Positions 35,858 through 48,002 are shown, counted from the stretch's first letter. The stretch: 64,000 bases of DNA from Allolobophora icterica (GCA_963556255.1 OY744607.1:38764222-38828221), one strand, 5' to 3'. The notes: generated by a model from the letters alone, not told the origin. Program-made: numbers and translations.

Positions 35858-38800
35858 TGGCTCAGCTGGCTATGGGTGCAGATGGAGCAGAAATCTCGTA
35901 ACAGATTTCTTCTTGGCGGGGATTCGAACTCCTTACCTCTCGAATGACAGTCCAGCACGTTAACCACTACAGTATCGAACACCCCTCATGACATTTAAAG
36001 CATCATAATAATAGCTCGCCACTGAAGATTATAAATTGCATAATTACACTACATTACACTACATATCAGTTGATGACAATAAGGAATTGTGACTTAGAAA
36101 CTTGCTCTAGGTCCTACAAAATAACCATGCCATGTGAGCCCTGAACACAAACACAGACCCACTTTGTCAGCACAAGGGTACAGGTCGGCTGTGAACATTA
36201 TGTTTACCTGTAGTTTCTCAATGGCTTGTATATATACCACTTAAACAAATCATTCAAAAGTATGGGAAGAGCCAGGAAATCCCAAGTGAAGATAGATGGA
36301 AAATTTTACAACAGCATGAAGACTGATAAAGTGAATGGTGCTTGAGCACAGCCTATGACTACATATTTAATAAGCCAGCGTTATCTAAGCAAACACACCG
36401 CCTAACCGTCCTCATTAAAGCCATTAGCTAACTTATTGACATAGCTGTGAATTAAGAATGCAGGCAAGCAGGCAGTATAGACAGGTAGGTAATACGCAAG
36501 CTCATAATTACCACACAAGTTAAGTAAGTATAGAAAGAATGCACAGTGCATGCAAAACAGGCATGAACCGGGGAACAATATCATCACATTATTTAAAACT
36601 GTCAACTACACTCTGACTGAATAAAGTTTCGCAGCTTGAAATTAATTTCAAACTGTTCAACAAACTTTACCTCAATAATAGTATAACTGCTTGGAACAAC
36701 TTCACCTACAAATCGCTTTTACATTACCGAAATATGTTTCCTTTATCTGGAGCTCTTGTGGTTGCATTTCGGAATATGGCATCATAGATTCCTAACAGAG
36801 CACGTGGTTTTTCCACTGGAGCATCTGATCCACCAGCACATGGAATACCTGCAACATATCGCCAGCCAGGTTCATTCCCATGGTTAGAATGCATGCAAGG
36901 AAGCCAGATGACTTCTGACTACACTTGACAGATTCGGCCTTGGGCATCTAATTATAAGCATTGCGCTGGTTCCAAGCTGACAGTGGTAGGCCTAGTGAAG
37001 GATCTGGCTCAATTAATTCATACAAAAATGAACAGAGTAGAGGATACACTCTATCTACAGGTAAACACGGACACATACATACTGAAACATACACACTTGC
37101 ATTCAGGCATAACCTTACACCGAATCTCAGACTATTTAGCATTTCTAAAATATCCAGCTGCAGTTCCACCAATGATATTGTCTTTTCCATTATTATTAAT
37201 CAGCTTCAGAAAGGAGCGAGTCATTTCCGCCAAATGACATTCTGAAGTCAAATACCGGTACCTTCTGTGGCTATTATGGCTTTTCCATTTCCAGCCATAC
37301 AAGCACAAGGACACAATTAAGGTCATTCAATATTTAAAAGTAACCTTAACTGCTCCACGTAGTTCTGCATTTATTAATGACGCAAGTGCTGTAGGCAGTG
37401 TAGGGTGACCACACGTCCAGGATTGTCCGGGACAGTCCCGGAATTTGAAAAAAATGTTCCGCGTCCCGGACACGTCCTTTCCGGGACAGTGAAACGTCCC
37501 GGAATGAATTTTTCTATAATTAAATACGCAGGATTAGCTATTTTAATATTCCAATAATAAGATAAAGTAAAAAAGTAAAAACTTTAAAGTATTAAAAGAA
37601 ATAACAACATCAACAAATATGCAGTGTCGCACAAAATTTACAAAACCGTGGCACAATGTAATCTTAAGAGCATGGCTAACGTTTAAACTAGGGGTATACA
37701 TTCTGCACTGCAGGCTGTTATGTCTATGACATCTAAGCGTAATCGTAATCTCCAAACTTCCAAAGCGCCACTCGAAGGTAACGAGCGCTGCGTCAAATCA
37801 GAGGGGTTTCCAAATAGTAGTCCAAAGATGGTCCGAGTCCGGTTTCCAGAGGGCCATAATTATCAAGAGAGTAGTAATTCTTGAAAAGCAGAGTAGCTGT
37901 TGAGGCGGGTGTCGTTTAAGGAGAGAAGAATTGGAAGGCGGAGGATTTGATGAGTCTGGGTTGGAGTTCTTGAAAAGCTGAGACTTCAGTTTTGAGTGGA
38001 ATGTCCGGGAGTGACGGATAGAGGAACATGAGCAAGAGGACGGGTTGCAATAATGGTGTAGGAACCGAGAATCTGCGGACTTAAGAGGGGAGATCGTTCC
38101 AGAGGGTGGTGCTGACAGTGCTGAGTTGGATATGGCTCGTGTAGAGAACTTAAGATGAGTCGTGACTGTGTGTCGAGAAAGACTGAGATAAGAGGAGGAT
38201 CGGGTGGAGCGAGTTTCCTAGATGGTGAATAAATCGCGGAGATTTCCTGGGCTGGGAATATTGTAGGTACTGTAGTTGTAGGTTAGTGATAGGACTTTGA
38301 GGTGTATTCGCTCTGGGATTTTTAACCAATGAAGTGATTTGATGATGGGAGTGATAAGATGATGCTTCGGCGTTCTAGTGACAGATCTTTCTAGTGAGTT
38401 TTAGATAAGTTGGAGACGTTTGATTTGGGTGGATTCAAGGTTGAGGAAGAAAGAATTACAGTAATCGAGCATTGAATGAACAATTAATAGAGGTAGCAAT
38501 GGTGGAGGACAGTTTTAATGTTGAGGATGGGCCGGATGCGGCGGAGGCTACGAATGTGCATGAAGCAGGTGCGCGAAACAGGTGCGCGAGAGGTTCAGGA
38601 TGTGGTTAGAGAAAAGAAGATATGGATAAAAGTAATACCAAGATTGCGGAAAAGATTGCCTCAGACTTAGTGCTGTTTATTTACATTTCACATTTGAAGC
38701 AAAAGTCTGATTCGAATTATGTATGATAAAAATCCATGCAGCTCAACACACTGTAATTGTAATTATAATTATTGTAATTATATTTGCAAATTTATATAGA

Positions 38801-41800
38801 GCCATTTTAAGATAAAAATTAAAGGCACTCAGAAACAAGTCCAAATGGCTAGCAACTAACTTAGTAACCTCTAGAGAAGCACTTTTGTAAAGTAAATAGA
38901 TACATTATCTTAATATGTAGATAGCTCTACTAACTAACTGACTACCTAATTAACTAAACTAACTAAACTAACAATTTATTAAGCTAACCCTTCTCAAGCA
39001 ATGACTTCCATGGGTAGGCAAACTCCATCAGAGGAGGAGGCAGAAGCTGTGACAACCAACGAGCATCAGTTGTTACAAACTGTGGCTGGATGTTGGCAAT
39101 CACTCCACGCTCTTTCATACGATCCAGCAACTCAGATCTGAGGATCTAACATTTGCACAACAATCCAATCAAATTACAGAACTGCCAGTTGGAATGCCAG
39201 TTCTTAGTTTCCTCTTCTTCTCTTACCCTCAGGGATTCAATGCATCGCTTGTTTGGCTCTTCGATCTTTGTGCATAAGAACAAATATCTCATCCACTTCA
39301 GCCAGACCCACATGCACGAACAAACATATAAATTTGGCAGACTGCCGTATTTACCTTTTTTGACAGAAAGGTTCATCAGCTACAAGAGCAAATCATATCA
39401 AGACTACTACTCTAAAAAATGAGCGAATGTGATACCTTAGCAGATTCTTTACAACAAATCAAGTTTATCAAATTATGGTTTAAATACAATAAGAACCTGG
39501 CAGTGAGTGAAAATCGGTCTCTTCTCAGGTGCAACGTTTGCTCCTTCCAAGGCATTGAGTGCATTCTCCGCTGCTGCGTCTCCAATCACATGGATCTCCA
39601 GTCGATATCCAAGACTAGTTGCCTCTTGAACTTTTTGCGTCAATTCAGCCTTTTTATAAGAAAAGGAACAAAAGTTCAAAACAACTCAGAATACATTGCC
39701 TAGAGGTGCAAAGATCCAACACTATTCAGAACACAATATGCCTTTGAGTAGAGATCTTGAAGGGGAGCTACATAAAAATTCCGATTGATTAATCCATTGA
39801 CTTCACTCTGTCACAGGACAGATGGAAAGGTCCAGCACTATTCAGAATACAACATTTGTATGCAGTTGCAAAGGTTCAGCACAATTCGAAACACAATGAT
39901 CCAGCAATATTCAGAAAATATTCCATATCGAGATACAAAGGTCAAACACTATATTAAGAATACGTTTTAGACAGATGCAAAGAAATGTTGAATTTATCAC
40001 AAGAGGAAATGGCGCAGCTCAAACTTATGAGTTAACAACATTGAGAGGTTCTTAGAGATCGCTATGCCAATGATCATTTACGCACATACATTATGCATGC
40101 ACAGATGCCATTTGAAATATATAACAATTACCTGAGAATAGTACAAGATCCCTTTGTTGTTTGTGGAGGAACAGTAACACTGACTGAGCGCCGCAGTGGA
40201 TACTCCAAGTGCTCCATCCGCAAACAGCTTCACTCTGTCACAGGACAGATTTCTTCCATGTGCTTCTTTGGCCAATGGAAAATTCTCGGGCCTTCTCTCC
40301 TTGAAATACGCCGAGAAAAAGATTCGAATTGGAAGCTTCCCTTGTTCTTCGAGCTGTCGGAATTCGTTCCAGGTGTGTATCTCACAGGCATGTGCACTGG
40401 TTATTCCACTTTTCAAAAGATCTGAAATTGCGTCCTCGATGTTTTTCAGCTTCTCCTCGGAGCTCACCTCTACCAACGGCTCAATAACATCAATGGCACA
40501 CTCGGAGAGTATTCCATTGACTTTTCCATGATTCTGGTGATCGGATGGATAGCGTTCGATTACACCTCCCTGTGGATCTTTAGAATCGTCGTTTATTTCT
40601 GATTAAAATTCAGAAAGTTAAGTCACATCACCATAATACACTTTAAAACTTACACATCGTCCTTTAAATGACCAATTATAAACCAGTGTAATGCACTCAT
40701 ATTAACTCTCTGGGCTGCTGTGCTATAAGTGGAGGATGCTGCACATTATTATTGTGACTGCGTAGACTAGGCCCCTACTGAAGAGATTGAATACATGTCA
40801 AGAATTAAAACAGGAAAACTTATAACCACAGTTTCCTGATGCTGTTATTATCTCCAGTTTGTGGTAACTCTACTGTAAGTTAACCTAAGTGCACAAAAGT
40901 ATAATTCAGCAGGGGTGTTAATTACAGTTAAGATATGTTATCAGACTTTAATGACGAGCGTGTACTGAAAGTGACTGAGAAACCAATGCAGCTCGTCGTT
41001 AAAGGGCTAAAGAACCATTCTTATGTTCACTCTGTTACCAGAATGGTAGATCTGCCGCATTTACAGCACAGGTGAGAAGTCGGAAGATCATGGAAGATTA
41101 ATTTTTACATAAAATAAAACTGCCACAGTTAAGAAGCTGGGCAAAATTAGAAAAAACAGGTAGGAAAATATCAGTTTGAGAAGATAGACCGTTTACAACA
41201 GTTTTATAGGAAAGGTCAACACCTTACCTGCATCTGCGTAACGAAACTGTTAAGCACAGTGGATATGAGTAAACTAATACGAAAGTGATACTTATGTTAG
41301 TTACTCGCAAGTGAACGACACTTAAGTTAATGGGGAGGTGGATAGATGAATGGTAACACTCTGGCCTGAAGAGCATTAGATCTTGAAAAACTCACGGTTC
41401 GATACCTGTAAGCTCCTCTAGGTAGACTGAGCCTTCCACTCCATAGGAGGCAGTAGTAAAATGAGCGGGCGCCTTACAGGCTGAAAAAGACGCGTGCTAA
41501 TTAAGATCTTGATAATTGTGCCGTCATTTTATTTATTTATTTATTCCGGATATTTCTATAGCGCCTCTTGAGGTCAACTACTACTCAGAGGCGCTTCCGA
41601 CTACAGCATTTGATGCTGTGCCGGAATTTTCACGCCGAAGCGCCACGAGCAATTGCGAGTGAAGGACTTGCCCAAGGTCCGTACGCAGCGGCTAGAGTGG
41701 GATTCGAACCTGCAACCCTCCGGTCACAAGGCGCCGAACTTACCACTGAGCCACCACGCCCTACAACAATTGTCATGTTTCAATTGTATCAATGTAACTT

Positions 41801-42347
41801 AGTGCGGTTTGTCAGTGAGCTTTTCAGTAAACACGAATATTATAAAATTACTTGCAAGTGAGTGACAATTAAGTTAGTTACTTGCAAGTGACAATGCTTG
41901 GCTGTTTACTACTGCAACATGGCCACAGACTCGTCTTAGGAGAACCGGAATGGTTGGGCACACTTGGTCGATGTCATCTTTTGTTGGGTATCTTCCCATC
42001 TGATCCTGTTCCCAGCCACGGCCAACAATCCACTTCTTTTCCGGATGACTTCTAACGTAAGCCTGAATTCTTTCCTGGAAATCTGCCACAGACTTACAGC
42101 CATTCAAGATCAAGCTATTAAGAATTGAGCCATGTTTTTCCACGTGGAGATGAGAATCATGCAGCCCTGGAAGAATGCGTCTTCCATTGCAGTCCTTCCG
42201 CAGTGCATCTGGAAAGTCATTCACCGGAGGACTTCCTTTTCCCACATTGGTAATGTAGCCATTTCCAATGTTGAATGTCATCCAACTGCTGTCCTCACCA
42301 GACGACTGATAGATCTTTGCATTGTAGAGCAGCATTAATGAACCCAT
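35007..42347 (-). CDS. Amidohydrolase-3 (YtcJ-like) metal-dependent hydrolase, copy B, six exons
   Basis: Exons in transcription order: 42347-41882, 40598-40132, 39649-39497, 39145-38989, 36848-36728, 35229-35007. Each has exactly the length and phase of its counterpart in copy A, and the product is again 528 residues. All metal-site motifs are kept (HxH, VKLFADGALG, IHVIGD, FTHCQ, GGSDAP). Protein differences are scattered substitutions, for example E to I after HACE in exon 2, and the last residues QFLQNL instead of QFNHSL. No frameshift or stop was seen, so both copies look functional. Introns differ by insertions: ATT/ACT arrays, a 1.28 kb LINE-bearing block, and two SINEs beside the intron-1 donor. 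Confidence 0.92.
35555..35655 (+). mobile_element. SINE 3'-part fragment in copy B
   Basis: CCTAGGTGGCGACTGTAAAA and TGCCTTGCAGGTTGCCATA match the block at 25,955-26,055 of copy A but in the opposite orientation relative to the duplicated gene. Confidence 0.5.
35713..35857. repeat. ATT array joined to ACT array
   Basis: About 63 bp of (ATT)n pass directly into about 80 bp of (ACT)n. Absent from the corresponding part of copy A. Confidence 0.95.
35860..35990 (-). mobile_element. tRNA-derived SINE (family 2) in copy B
   Basis: On the minus strand a tRNA-like head reads TAGTGGTTAACGTGCTGGAC (A-box region), then GAGTTCGAATCC (B box), followed by the body word AGATTTCTGCTCCATC shared with copy A at 26,260-26,395. 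The ATT/ACT array lies at its 3' end, the usual place for a SINE tail. Confidence 0.8.
37393..38668 (-). mobile_element. 1.28-kb insertion in copy B carrying a decayed LINE
   Basis: The block is bracketed by the 8-bp direct repeat AGTGCTGT (37,385-37,392 and 38,669-38,676). Copy A has a single AGAGCTGT there. From 37,735 rightwards it is a minus-strand L2/CR1-like LINE: ATCGTAATC tail, AAAGCGCC 3' end, then broken frames with LQLI, RTPKHHLITPIIKSLHWLK and IPERI, typical of the end of ORF2. The left 340 bp contain dense inverted CCCGG-type words (GTCCGGGAC, GTCCCGG) and begin CAGTGTAGGGTGACC; this part is probably a separate nested element. Confidence 0.75.
38752..38840 (-). mobile_element. 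LINE 3' tail in intron 4 of copy B
   Basis: Counterpart of 27,900-27,990: TAATTG-type tail plus TATATAGAGCC / AAAGGCACTC 3' end. Confidence 0.55.
41336..41500 (+). mobile_element. tRNA-derived SINE (family 3), plus strand
   Basis: ATGGTAACACTCTGGCCTG (A-box region) is followed by GGTTCGATACC (B box) at tRNA spacing. The body includes CAGTAGTAAAATGAGCGGGC, related to the blocks at 25,955 and 35,555. It lies inside the splice-donor repeat of copy B and is absent from copy A. Confidence 0.65.
41527..41765 (-). mobile_element. tRNA-derived SINE (family 1), copy 2
   Basis: Nearly identical to 2,643-2,888: ATTT tail, TTCTATAGCGCCTC 3' end, and minus-strand B box GGTTCGAATCC and A-box region TGGCTCAGTGGTAAG. 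It occurs only in copy B of the duplication. The high identity of the two copies suggests recent activity. Confidence 0.9.
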
Positions 42348-43036
42348 GTTGCCAAATAACGTCAACTGAAAATAAACATGATTTTTTAAATCATGCACTA
42401 GCATATTTAGGAACATTAACAATTTTACAAATGTAGCCTACATACATACATGTCAAAATGCACACAGACAAACAGATAGAGTGACAGACAGAGACAGGCA
42501 GATAGACAGGTTGACAAGACGGCAGCCCAGTTTCAGACACACGGCTAGCTTGGTAGATCGAATGCACACAAACAAGTAGATTTATCATTATTTGATTTTT
42601 TTATCATCGTACACTACAATCAATTAACACAGTTTTTATAAACAGAAATAATTTTCAGAAGCTTGGAAACAAACCGAATCACTTAATAAACACACGGTTT
42701 CTTGCACATAGACTTGTTGTAAGCATGAATTCCGATAAGCAGTAAAACACGCACAGCCGAGACTTCGCTTATTTTGGACTTTGTGTCTCTGCGCGGACCT
42801 TGCATCCATCAAAATCTAGACATAGGCATGCATGTATTAGCAAATCAGGCAATCTAGATACTTGCCATAGCTAATTAACATACACGGTTACAGGGCATAT
42901 TTTAACTGTATAACTACAAATGTCCCATATCCATATCCATATCCGGGAGTAATTAATAGACCCAGGACCGGAGAGTCTTTATTAAATGTCGTATAAATTG
43001 TACTTATGCTTATGCACCGCAGCGTCCTGGCGGTCA

Positions 43037-43801
43037 TGTAATGTAATGTCACGAAAATCTCCGAAATTTGTCAGCGCCACACAGAAGCCACGTCAGGGAG
43101 ACCTCAGACCAGCTTATTACCGGCGCTTTATCAAATCAAGTCCGCAATAGCCATGTCCGCCTTGTCCGTTCAGGTGCCAGGTAAGAGTCCGGGGAGGTCA
43201 AGGCGAGGAGACAACAGGGTGCTACGGTGGTAATCGGTGATGATGGCGGTTGTGTGGTGGCGAAGGAATGGAATCAGGATAGGATAGCTTGAAGAGTTCG
43301 GTTTTCAGTCGTAAGTGGAAAGCAGCGGAAGACAGTGCAAACGGAGGAGAGGTGATGTCAACAGGCGATATGGGAGGATGAGCAAACTGGCGGAGATCTT
43401 TTGGGAGGTCATTCCAAAGAGCCGGTGCAGCATAGACTAAGGAGCGGTTGCAGAATTTCAGAGATGAGGAGACTGCAGGCCGAGATAGAAAAAGATATGA
43501 TGATGAGCGAGTAGACCGGGGCGATTGGATGGTGAATGGCTGGCGAATGTAAGAAGGTTGAGAGGTTTGAAGGGCGTTGTATGTAAGAGATATGATTTTG
43601 TATTGGATGCGTTGAGGGACTTTTAGCCAATGAATTGATTTCAAAACGGATTATTTGATGGTGTTTGGGAGTTTTGGTGACTCCGCGAGCGAGGGCATTC
43701 TGGACTGTTTGCAGGCGTTTTATTTGAGAAGAGTCGATGTTGATGAAGAGGGAGTTGCAGTAATCGAGTTTGGAATGTACAATTGAGGTGGGTAATGTGC
43801 A
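43037..43801 (-). mobile_element. 5'-truncated L2/CR1-like LINE with ORF2 C-terminus
   Basis: Flanked by the 8-bp duplication GGCGGTCA (43,029-43,036 and 43,802-43,809), which occurs once at the corresponding place in copy A. It has a TGTAA-type tail at its left (3') end. A 140-codon minus-strand frame (43,644-43,222) reads IHWLKVPQRIQYKIISLTYN, then APALWNDLPKDLR and FHLRLKTELF, as at the C-terminus of L2/CR1 ORF2. Upstream the frame is broken (LFINIDSSQIKRLQTVQNAL). Confidence 0.88.
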
Positions 43802-44385
43802 GGCGGTCAGATAGTAATAGGCCTACGTCACGTTTACATTATAATAGCGACATTGCAGTTTTGTATATCGACGAAAAAATAACGACGAATAATTGATTTT
43901 TAGAGTTATAGTTGCCTGTGCAGTGTTAAACATCGTATTTAATATCCTATGTTAATTTGAATTGTGGCGACCCGTGTGGCTTGGAGTACAAAGAATATAA
44001 ATTATTTTTCCATTCTCGCACAGTATAGATTCCTTATCTTTCGCGCCTTACCCAAATAATTATATTATTTGCTTATTAAATAAGACCTAATATTATTGGT
44101 GTGCACGGCTTTCGTAACCCAATTCTGTCCAGATTATTTACGACACTGTTTGTTAAAAGAAAATGCAGCGGGAAGAAATTCAAGAAATTACAGGTCTATA
44201 AATCTCTGTCGTCGTATATCTTAAACAAACACTAAGACGATCGAAGGCAAGACTCGGACCATAACCAGTCGCTTTATTAATCCGGTCTTGAAGTGAATAA
44301 ATTAGCAATAAATCAGTTAAGCTTCTAAACCAGTTCACATATACCGATGGTGATCTATTCAAGAGATTTTAATCTTTGGCTAACG
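43802..44385. other. Right end of duplication copy B, then unassigned DNA
   Basis: Similarity to copy A (32,740-33,010) runs to about 44,075. The rest shows nothing recognisable. Confidence 0.45.
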
Positions 44386-44389
44386 GGGA

Positions 44390-44715
44390 TCTTAAAGAGC
44401 GTGGCACCTTTCAACGGGCAGCGGTGATGAAGGATCTCATGCACCCGATCAATTCATTGAAAAATTAGCTGGGTTGAAGCCGTGTACGGTGGGCGGTCAC
44501 TATATATAAAACGTGTACGTTTACAGTGTTTTACAAGGCAATGTCGCGAGTTGGATGATAATAAGAACGTGCCTGGCAAATATAGGCCAAACGTACGCGC
44601 GGTTCTGCATAGTAATCGTATGGGCTCGAGCCTGTTCAATTTTCACTGAAGTGATCAGGTGAGATCCTTCACTCTGCCGCATGTTTGAATGGATGCCACG
44701 CCCTTTGTGGTCCAC
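44390..44715. mobile_element. Inverted pair of the dispersed 90-bp repeat
   Basis: The left arm (GTGGCACCTTTCAACGGGCAG, read minus) and the right arm (GAGATCCTTCACTCTGCCGC, then GAATGGATGCCACGCC) are inverted copies of the repeat at 12,562 and 57,139. About 180 bp lies between them. It may be a longer member of the family with roughly 70-bp terminal inverted repeats. Confidence 0.55.
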
Positions 44716-45261
44716 GCGTATGCTACCTTGATATTAAAATCTCTGAAGTAAGCCGCTATCTGTACGCGCATCACCACCATCACGCGCAGAACCGCCTGGA
44801 CGCACGCTATAACGGTTATCCATGCAGTGTTAGTTAACCAGGCTAAACCGCATTTTATGCATGTAGTAAAATAATGCAGTCTTATAGAGTTCATTAGTTT
44901 ACAGCGTCCATGTGGATGTTTTGGTTTTTTACTTTATAACATCCTTTGATGTAGTACAATAGCGCCGGATTTTACAACATCCTTGAAACTGCATGGGTTT
45001 ACGGTGCACACGTCTTCTTAATAATTATATGTTCACTTCTTCGACCAACGACCGCTTGGTTAAAGTGGTTACTGAGCAAATCTCTCACTCTCACTCAGTT
45101 TAACCACGCTGTGTGATAACAAAGATCATTCGCGTCGCCCTCCTCCTTCATCCAGGCTTTGGACAGGCACCGCCTGCCACTAGGGCACGGACGTGGAGTT
45201 GGCCGTTTGGTAAACATCAAGAACATCAATATATGTATGGAAGACATTTACGTAGCTTATA
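44716..45261. other. Unassigned DNA
   Basis: No gene or repeat was recognised. Confidence 0.35.
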
Positions 45262-45530
45262 GGTTACCCATAAAAGAGTCTGGAAAATAACCTCCATTAG
45301 ATCCTCACCTCCTGTGTCCACATTTGCCCGCATTTGGCATTACGCTCCCCTTTCCCCTTTGTGGACATTCACATTCTAGCGCTGTACGAAGGCGTAGACA
45401 AGTCGATACCCGCTTAGCTTGTAGGCTAACTGTGCTATGCGATTGGCACATATTTTGACACTGACGTGTCCAGCAAAGAGACTCTAGGCCTAATTAGATC
45501 TGAAACAATATAGACAGGTATTTGTGGAAC
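45262..45530. repeat. Diverged third copy of the duplication's left flank
   Basis: It resembles 23,421-23,665 in order: CCTCCATTAGATCCTCACC, CATT...GCTCCCCTTTCCC, GGCTAACTGTGC, ATTGGCACATATTTTGACACTG, CTAATTAGATCTGAA. Similarity stops near 45,530. The gene itself is not repeated here. Confidence 0.45.
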
Positions 45531-45848
45531 TTAAAATACTAAAAATTGATCAGATAAGGCACCTCCAAATCGGGGAGTTTATGTACCGTCACGATCGTAG
45601 TCTACTACCATTGGCCTGTAAAAATTTCTTCCGACACAACACAGATGTTCACTCGCACCTCACAAGAAGCCTCAAGTCATAACATCTACCTTATGCCCAT
45701 ACTAACACCCGGCTATTTTCAGTTTGCACCATAGTCATTTCTAACACCCTAGTCATGGTCAAGTGAACAATCTTTCTTGCGTGATGGTCTTTAGTTAAGT
45801 TAATAGTTAAGATGTTTCTTTTACTGTTGATATTTAGTCTACGATACG

Positions 45849-46746
45849 CATAGTTCGAGAATTCGGGCTTTCGGTTTTAAAATTCGTAAAAATTCGCGAA
45901 TTTTTGGTCTATTTTAAAATTCGTAAAAATTCGTAAAAATTCGTTGGGCCACTGTTGGGTCGTTTTTACATTGACAGAATGAAAAAAGCAACAACAAATA
46001 GGATGACGTCATGGTTTGTTGCGTTAAGCTTCTGCTTAGAATTTAAAGTAAATTCAATATAGAAGTTTATTACGTAACGAGTTAATTTAGTTAAAATCTA
46101 ATTTCTTAAAGATGACAGAACATGGACCGGAGTTGAGGTAATTTTGGACGAGAAGGAAAGGATCCATAAAAATACAGAGTTCTTTTTGTGATAAGGAATT
46201 TGTTGGTTGTTCTGCCCGATATCGGGAGCATTTTCATGGCGAAAATACAGAAACCAGAGTCGAATGGGAGCAGTTGGCTGTTCCTGACTCAGAATCAGAG
46301 GACGATGAAGTAGAAAACAGCTCGGTGCACGTTGCCAACCTTTTTTTAACCATGTTTGGTTGCAAGCTGTGTTAGTGAGTGACTGCTCACACTGGAGCTG
46401 GGGGACTGGTGGTTTTTCGTTCTGAGGACTGACACTCACAGACACACACGCAACTATGATAGAGAAATCGATGTTCAAGACTCCAGTAACTGAATATCAG
46501 TACTATTGTGTTGCTAGTCAGCTATCTTTTACGGCTGATTGATTGATTGCCTATGACATTGACATTTACTTGCTTTAAAAGTTGAAAAGTAAGCAAATAA
46601 TAAAATTCGTTGCCATGGCATAGAATTCTATTATTTTATTATTTCACGAATTTTAACGAATTTTAAAACGGCAGTTTTAAAATTCGTTAAAATTCGTGAA
46701 TTTTTTAAATTCTTAAAATTCGTAAAATGCGAATTCTCGAACTATG
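45849..46746. mobile_element. Non-autonomous hAT element with a decayed BED zinc finger
   Basis: An 898-bp element with ends CATAGTTCGAGAATTCG and its near-exact complement, and a perfect 8-bp target-site duplication ACGATACG (45,841-45,848 and 46,747-46,754). Subterminal AAAATTCGTAAAAATTCG words repeat near both ends. On the plus strand at 46,142-46,300 a frame reads RRKGSIKIQSSFCDKEFVG then ARYREHF. This resembles the BED-type DNA-binding finger found at the N-terminus of hAT transposases, with the first zinc Cys replaced by Ser. No catalytic domain remains. Confidence 0.85.
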
Positions 46747-46754
46747 ACGATACG

Positions 46755-47694
46755 TGTGCATAATGTAGTGTCTGATTATGTTAATGTTTTTTCGTTTGCT
46801 TTTGACACTTTTACCTATACGAACAAGTTAGGCCATCCGTGTCTCTGTAATATACTACTAAGGTGGCCCTATCTAGCGGGGTCTGCGACCCCTTCTGGGT
46901 CTCCAGTGTAACCCAGGACATACTGTTTCGTTATGTATTAGGCCTATTGTATCATTGTTTTTTTCTCTCTGGATGGCTACCGAATAAAAAATGAATGAAA
47001 TGAAAATAACTGCTGTCTGAATGAATGAATGAATGAATGAACGAACGAATAAATGAATAAGTGAACGAGTAAATGTAGCCTGGGGTGCTACATAATTTCT
47101 CCCTTTGCAAAAATAGCAGTTTGACTTATTGCCTAATGAACGAGCGGGTTAGTGTAATATTAGTGCTCAGCCACACAAGCGTGTTTTCGGCCCTTGAAAC
47201 AGACAATCCCGAACAACAGGTTTTCCACACGAAACATAATGCAGCTGTTGCATTAACCAGAGACTCTCCTCAATCAACTAAAACAAGCGGTCCCAGCATC
47301 GAGGAAAAAATCACCTAGTACAGCTAGGCTAATTGTTCACAGCTTGCAACGTCAATGCCTCGGACCGAACGCCACAGCTTGCTGCTCTCCTCTGCTGTAG
47401 ACAGAGTATACACTTCAGTGATGATCATTTAAAGGACACGACAGCCATTGACAGATGCATGGCCAGTTATTCATTTGCAATCAGAATCTGTCTTCTGTCT
47501 CTCTCTGTCTATGGCTCTGTCTGTGTCTCTGTCTGTCTGTCTTTCTCTATTTCACCGCCCCACTCTCATGTACCTCGCCCCTCTGTTGACAACAATGTAG
47601 TGAGCGCCCAAAGCACAAAGACGTGCGGCGCAGGTGATGGTCGATGAACACGCAAGTCGTGTATCTGTCTTGCAGATCTATCTATCATCGGATG
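46755..47694. other. Unassigned DNA with a GAAT array
   Basis: A (GAAT)n array lies at about 47,018-47,078. A short CTGT-rich stretch lies at 47,495-47,545. No gene was recognised. Confidence 0.4.
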
Positions 47695-48002
47695 TATCTA
47701 TCTACGGACAAACGGACATAAAGACAGACTGGCAAACAAGTAGACATACAGATAGGCAGACAGGCCGAGAAACAGGCCAATATGCGGACAGACGCTGGAT
47801 AGACGCTCAAACAGATATATATGTAAATTGATATGCAAATTGACAGACATACGAACAGATAGACGGTCAGACATACTCCGACACAGACATAGCAAATTGA
47901 TATGAAGAAAGACAGGCAGACAGACATACTCTAACACAGAGACAGACATATGCAGACATACAGCGTGAGAAAGACACGAAGACAGACTGGACAGACACAC
48001 AG
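47695..48002. repeat. Degenerate GACA/GATA-rich tract
   Basis: Loose ACAGACAKA words over about 300 bp. Open frames here are repeat artefacts. Confidence 0.75.

Noticed and set aside
46098..46478. 126-codon minus-strand frame inside the hAT element
   Set aside because: The opposite strand shows the BED-like finger; the minus-strand frame has no motif.
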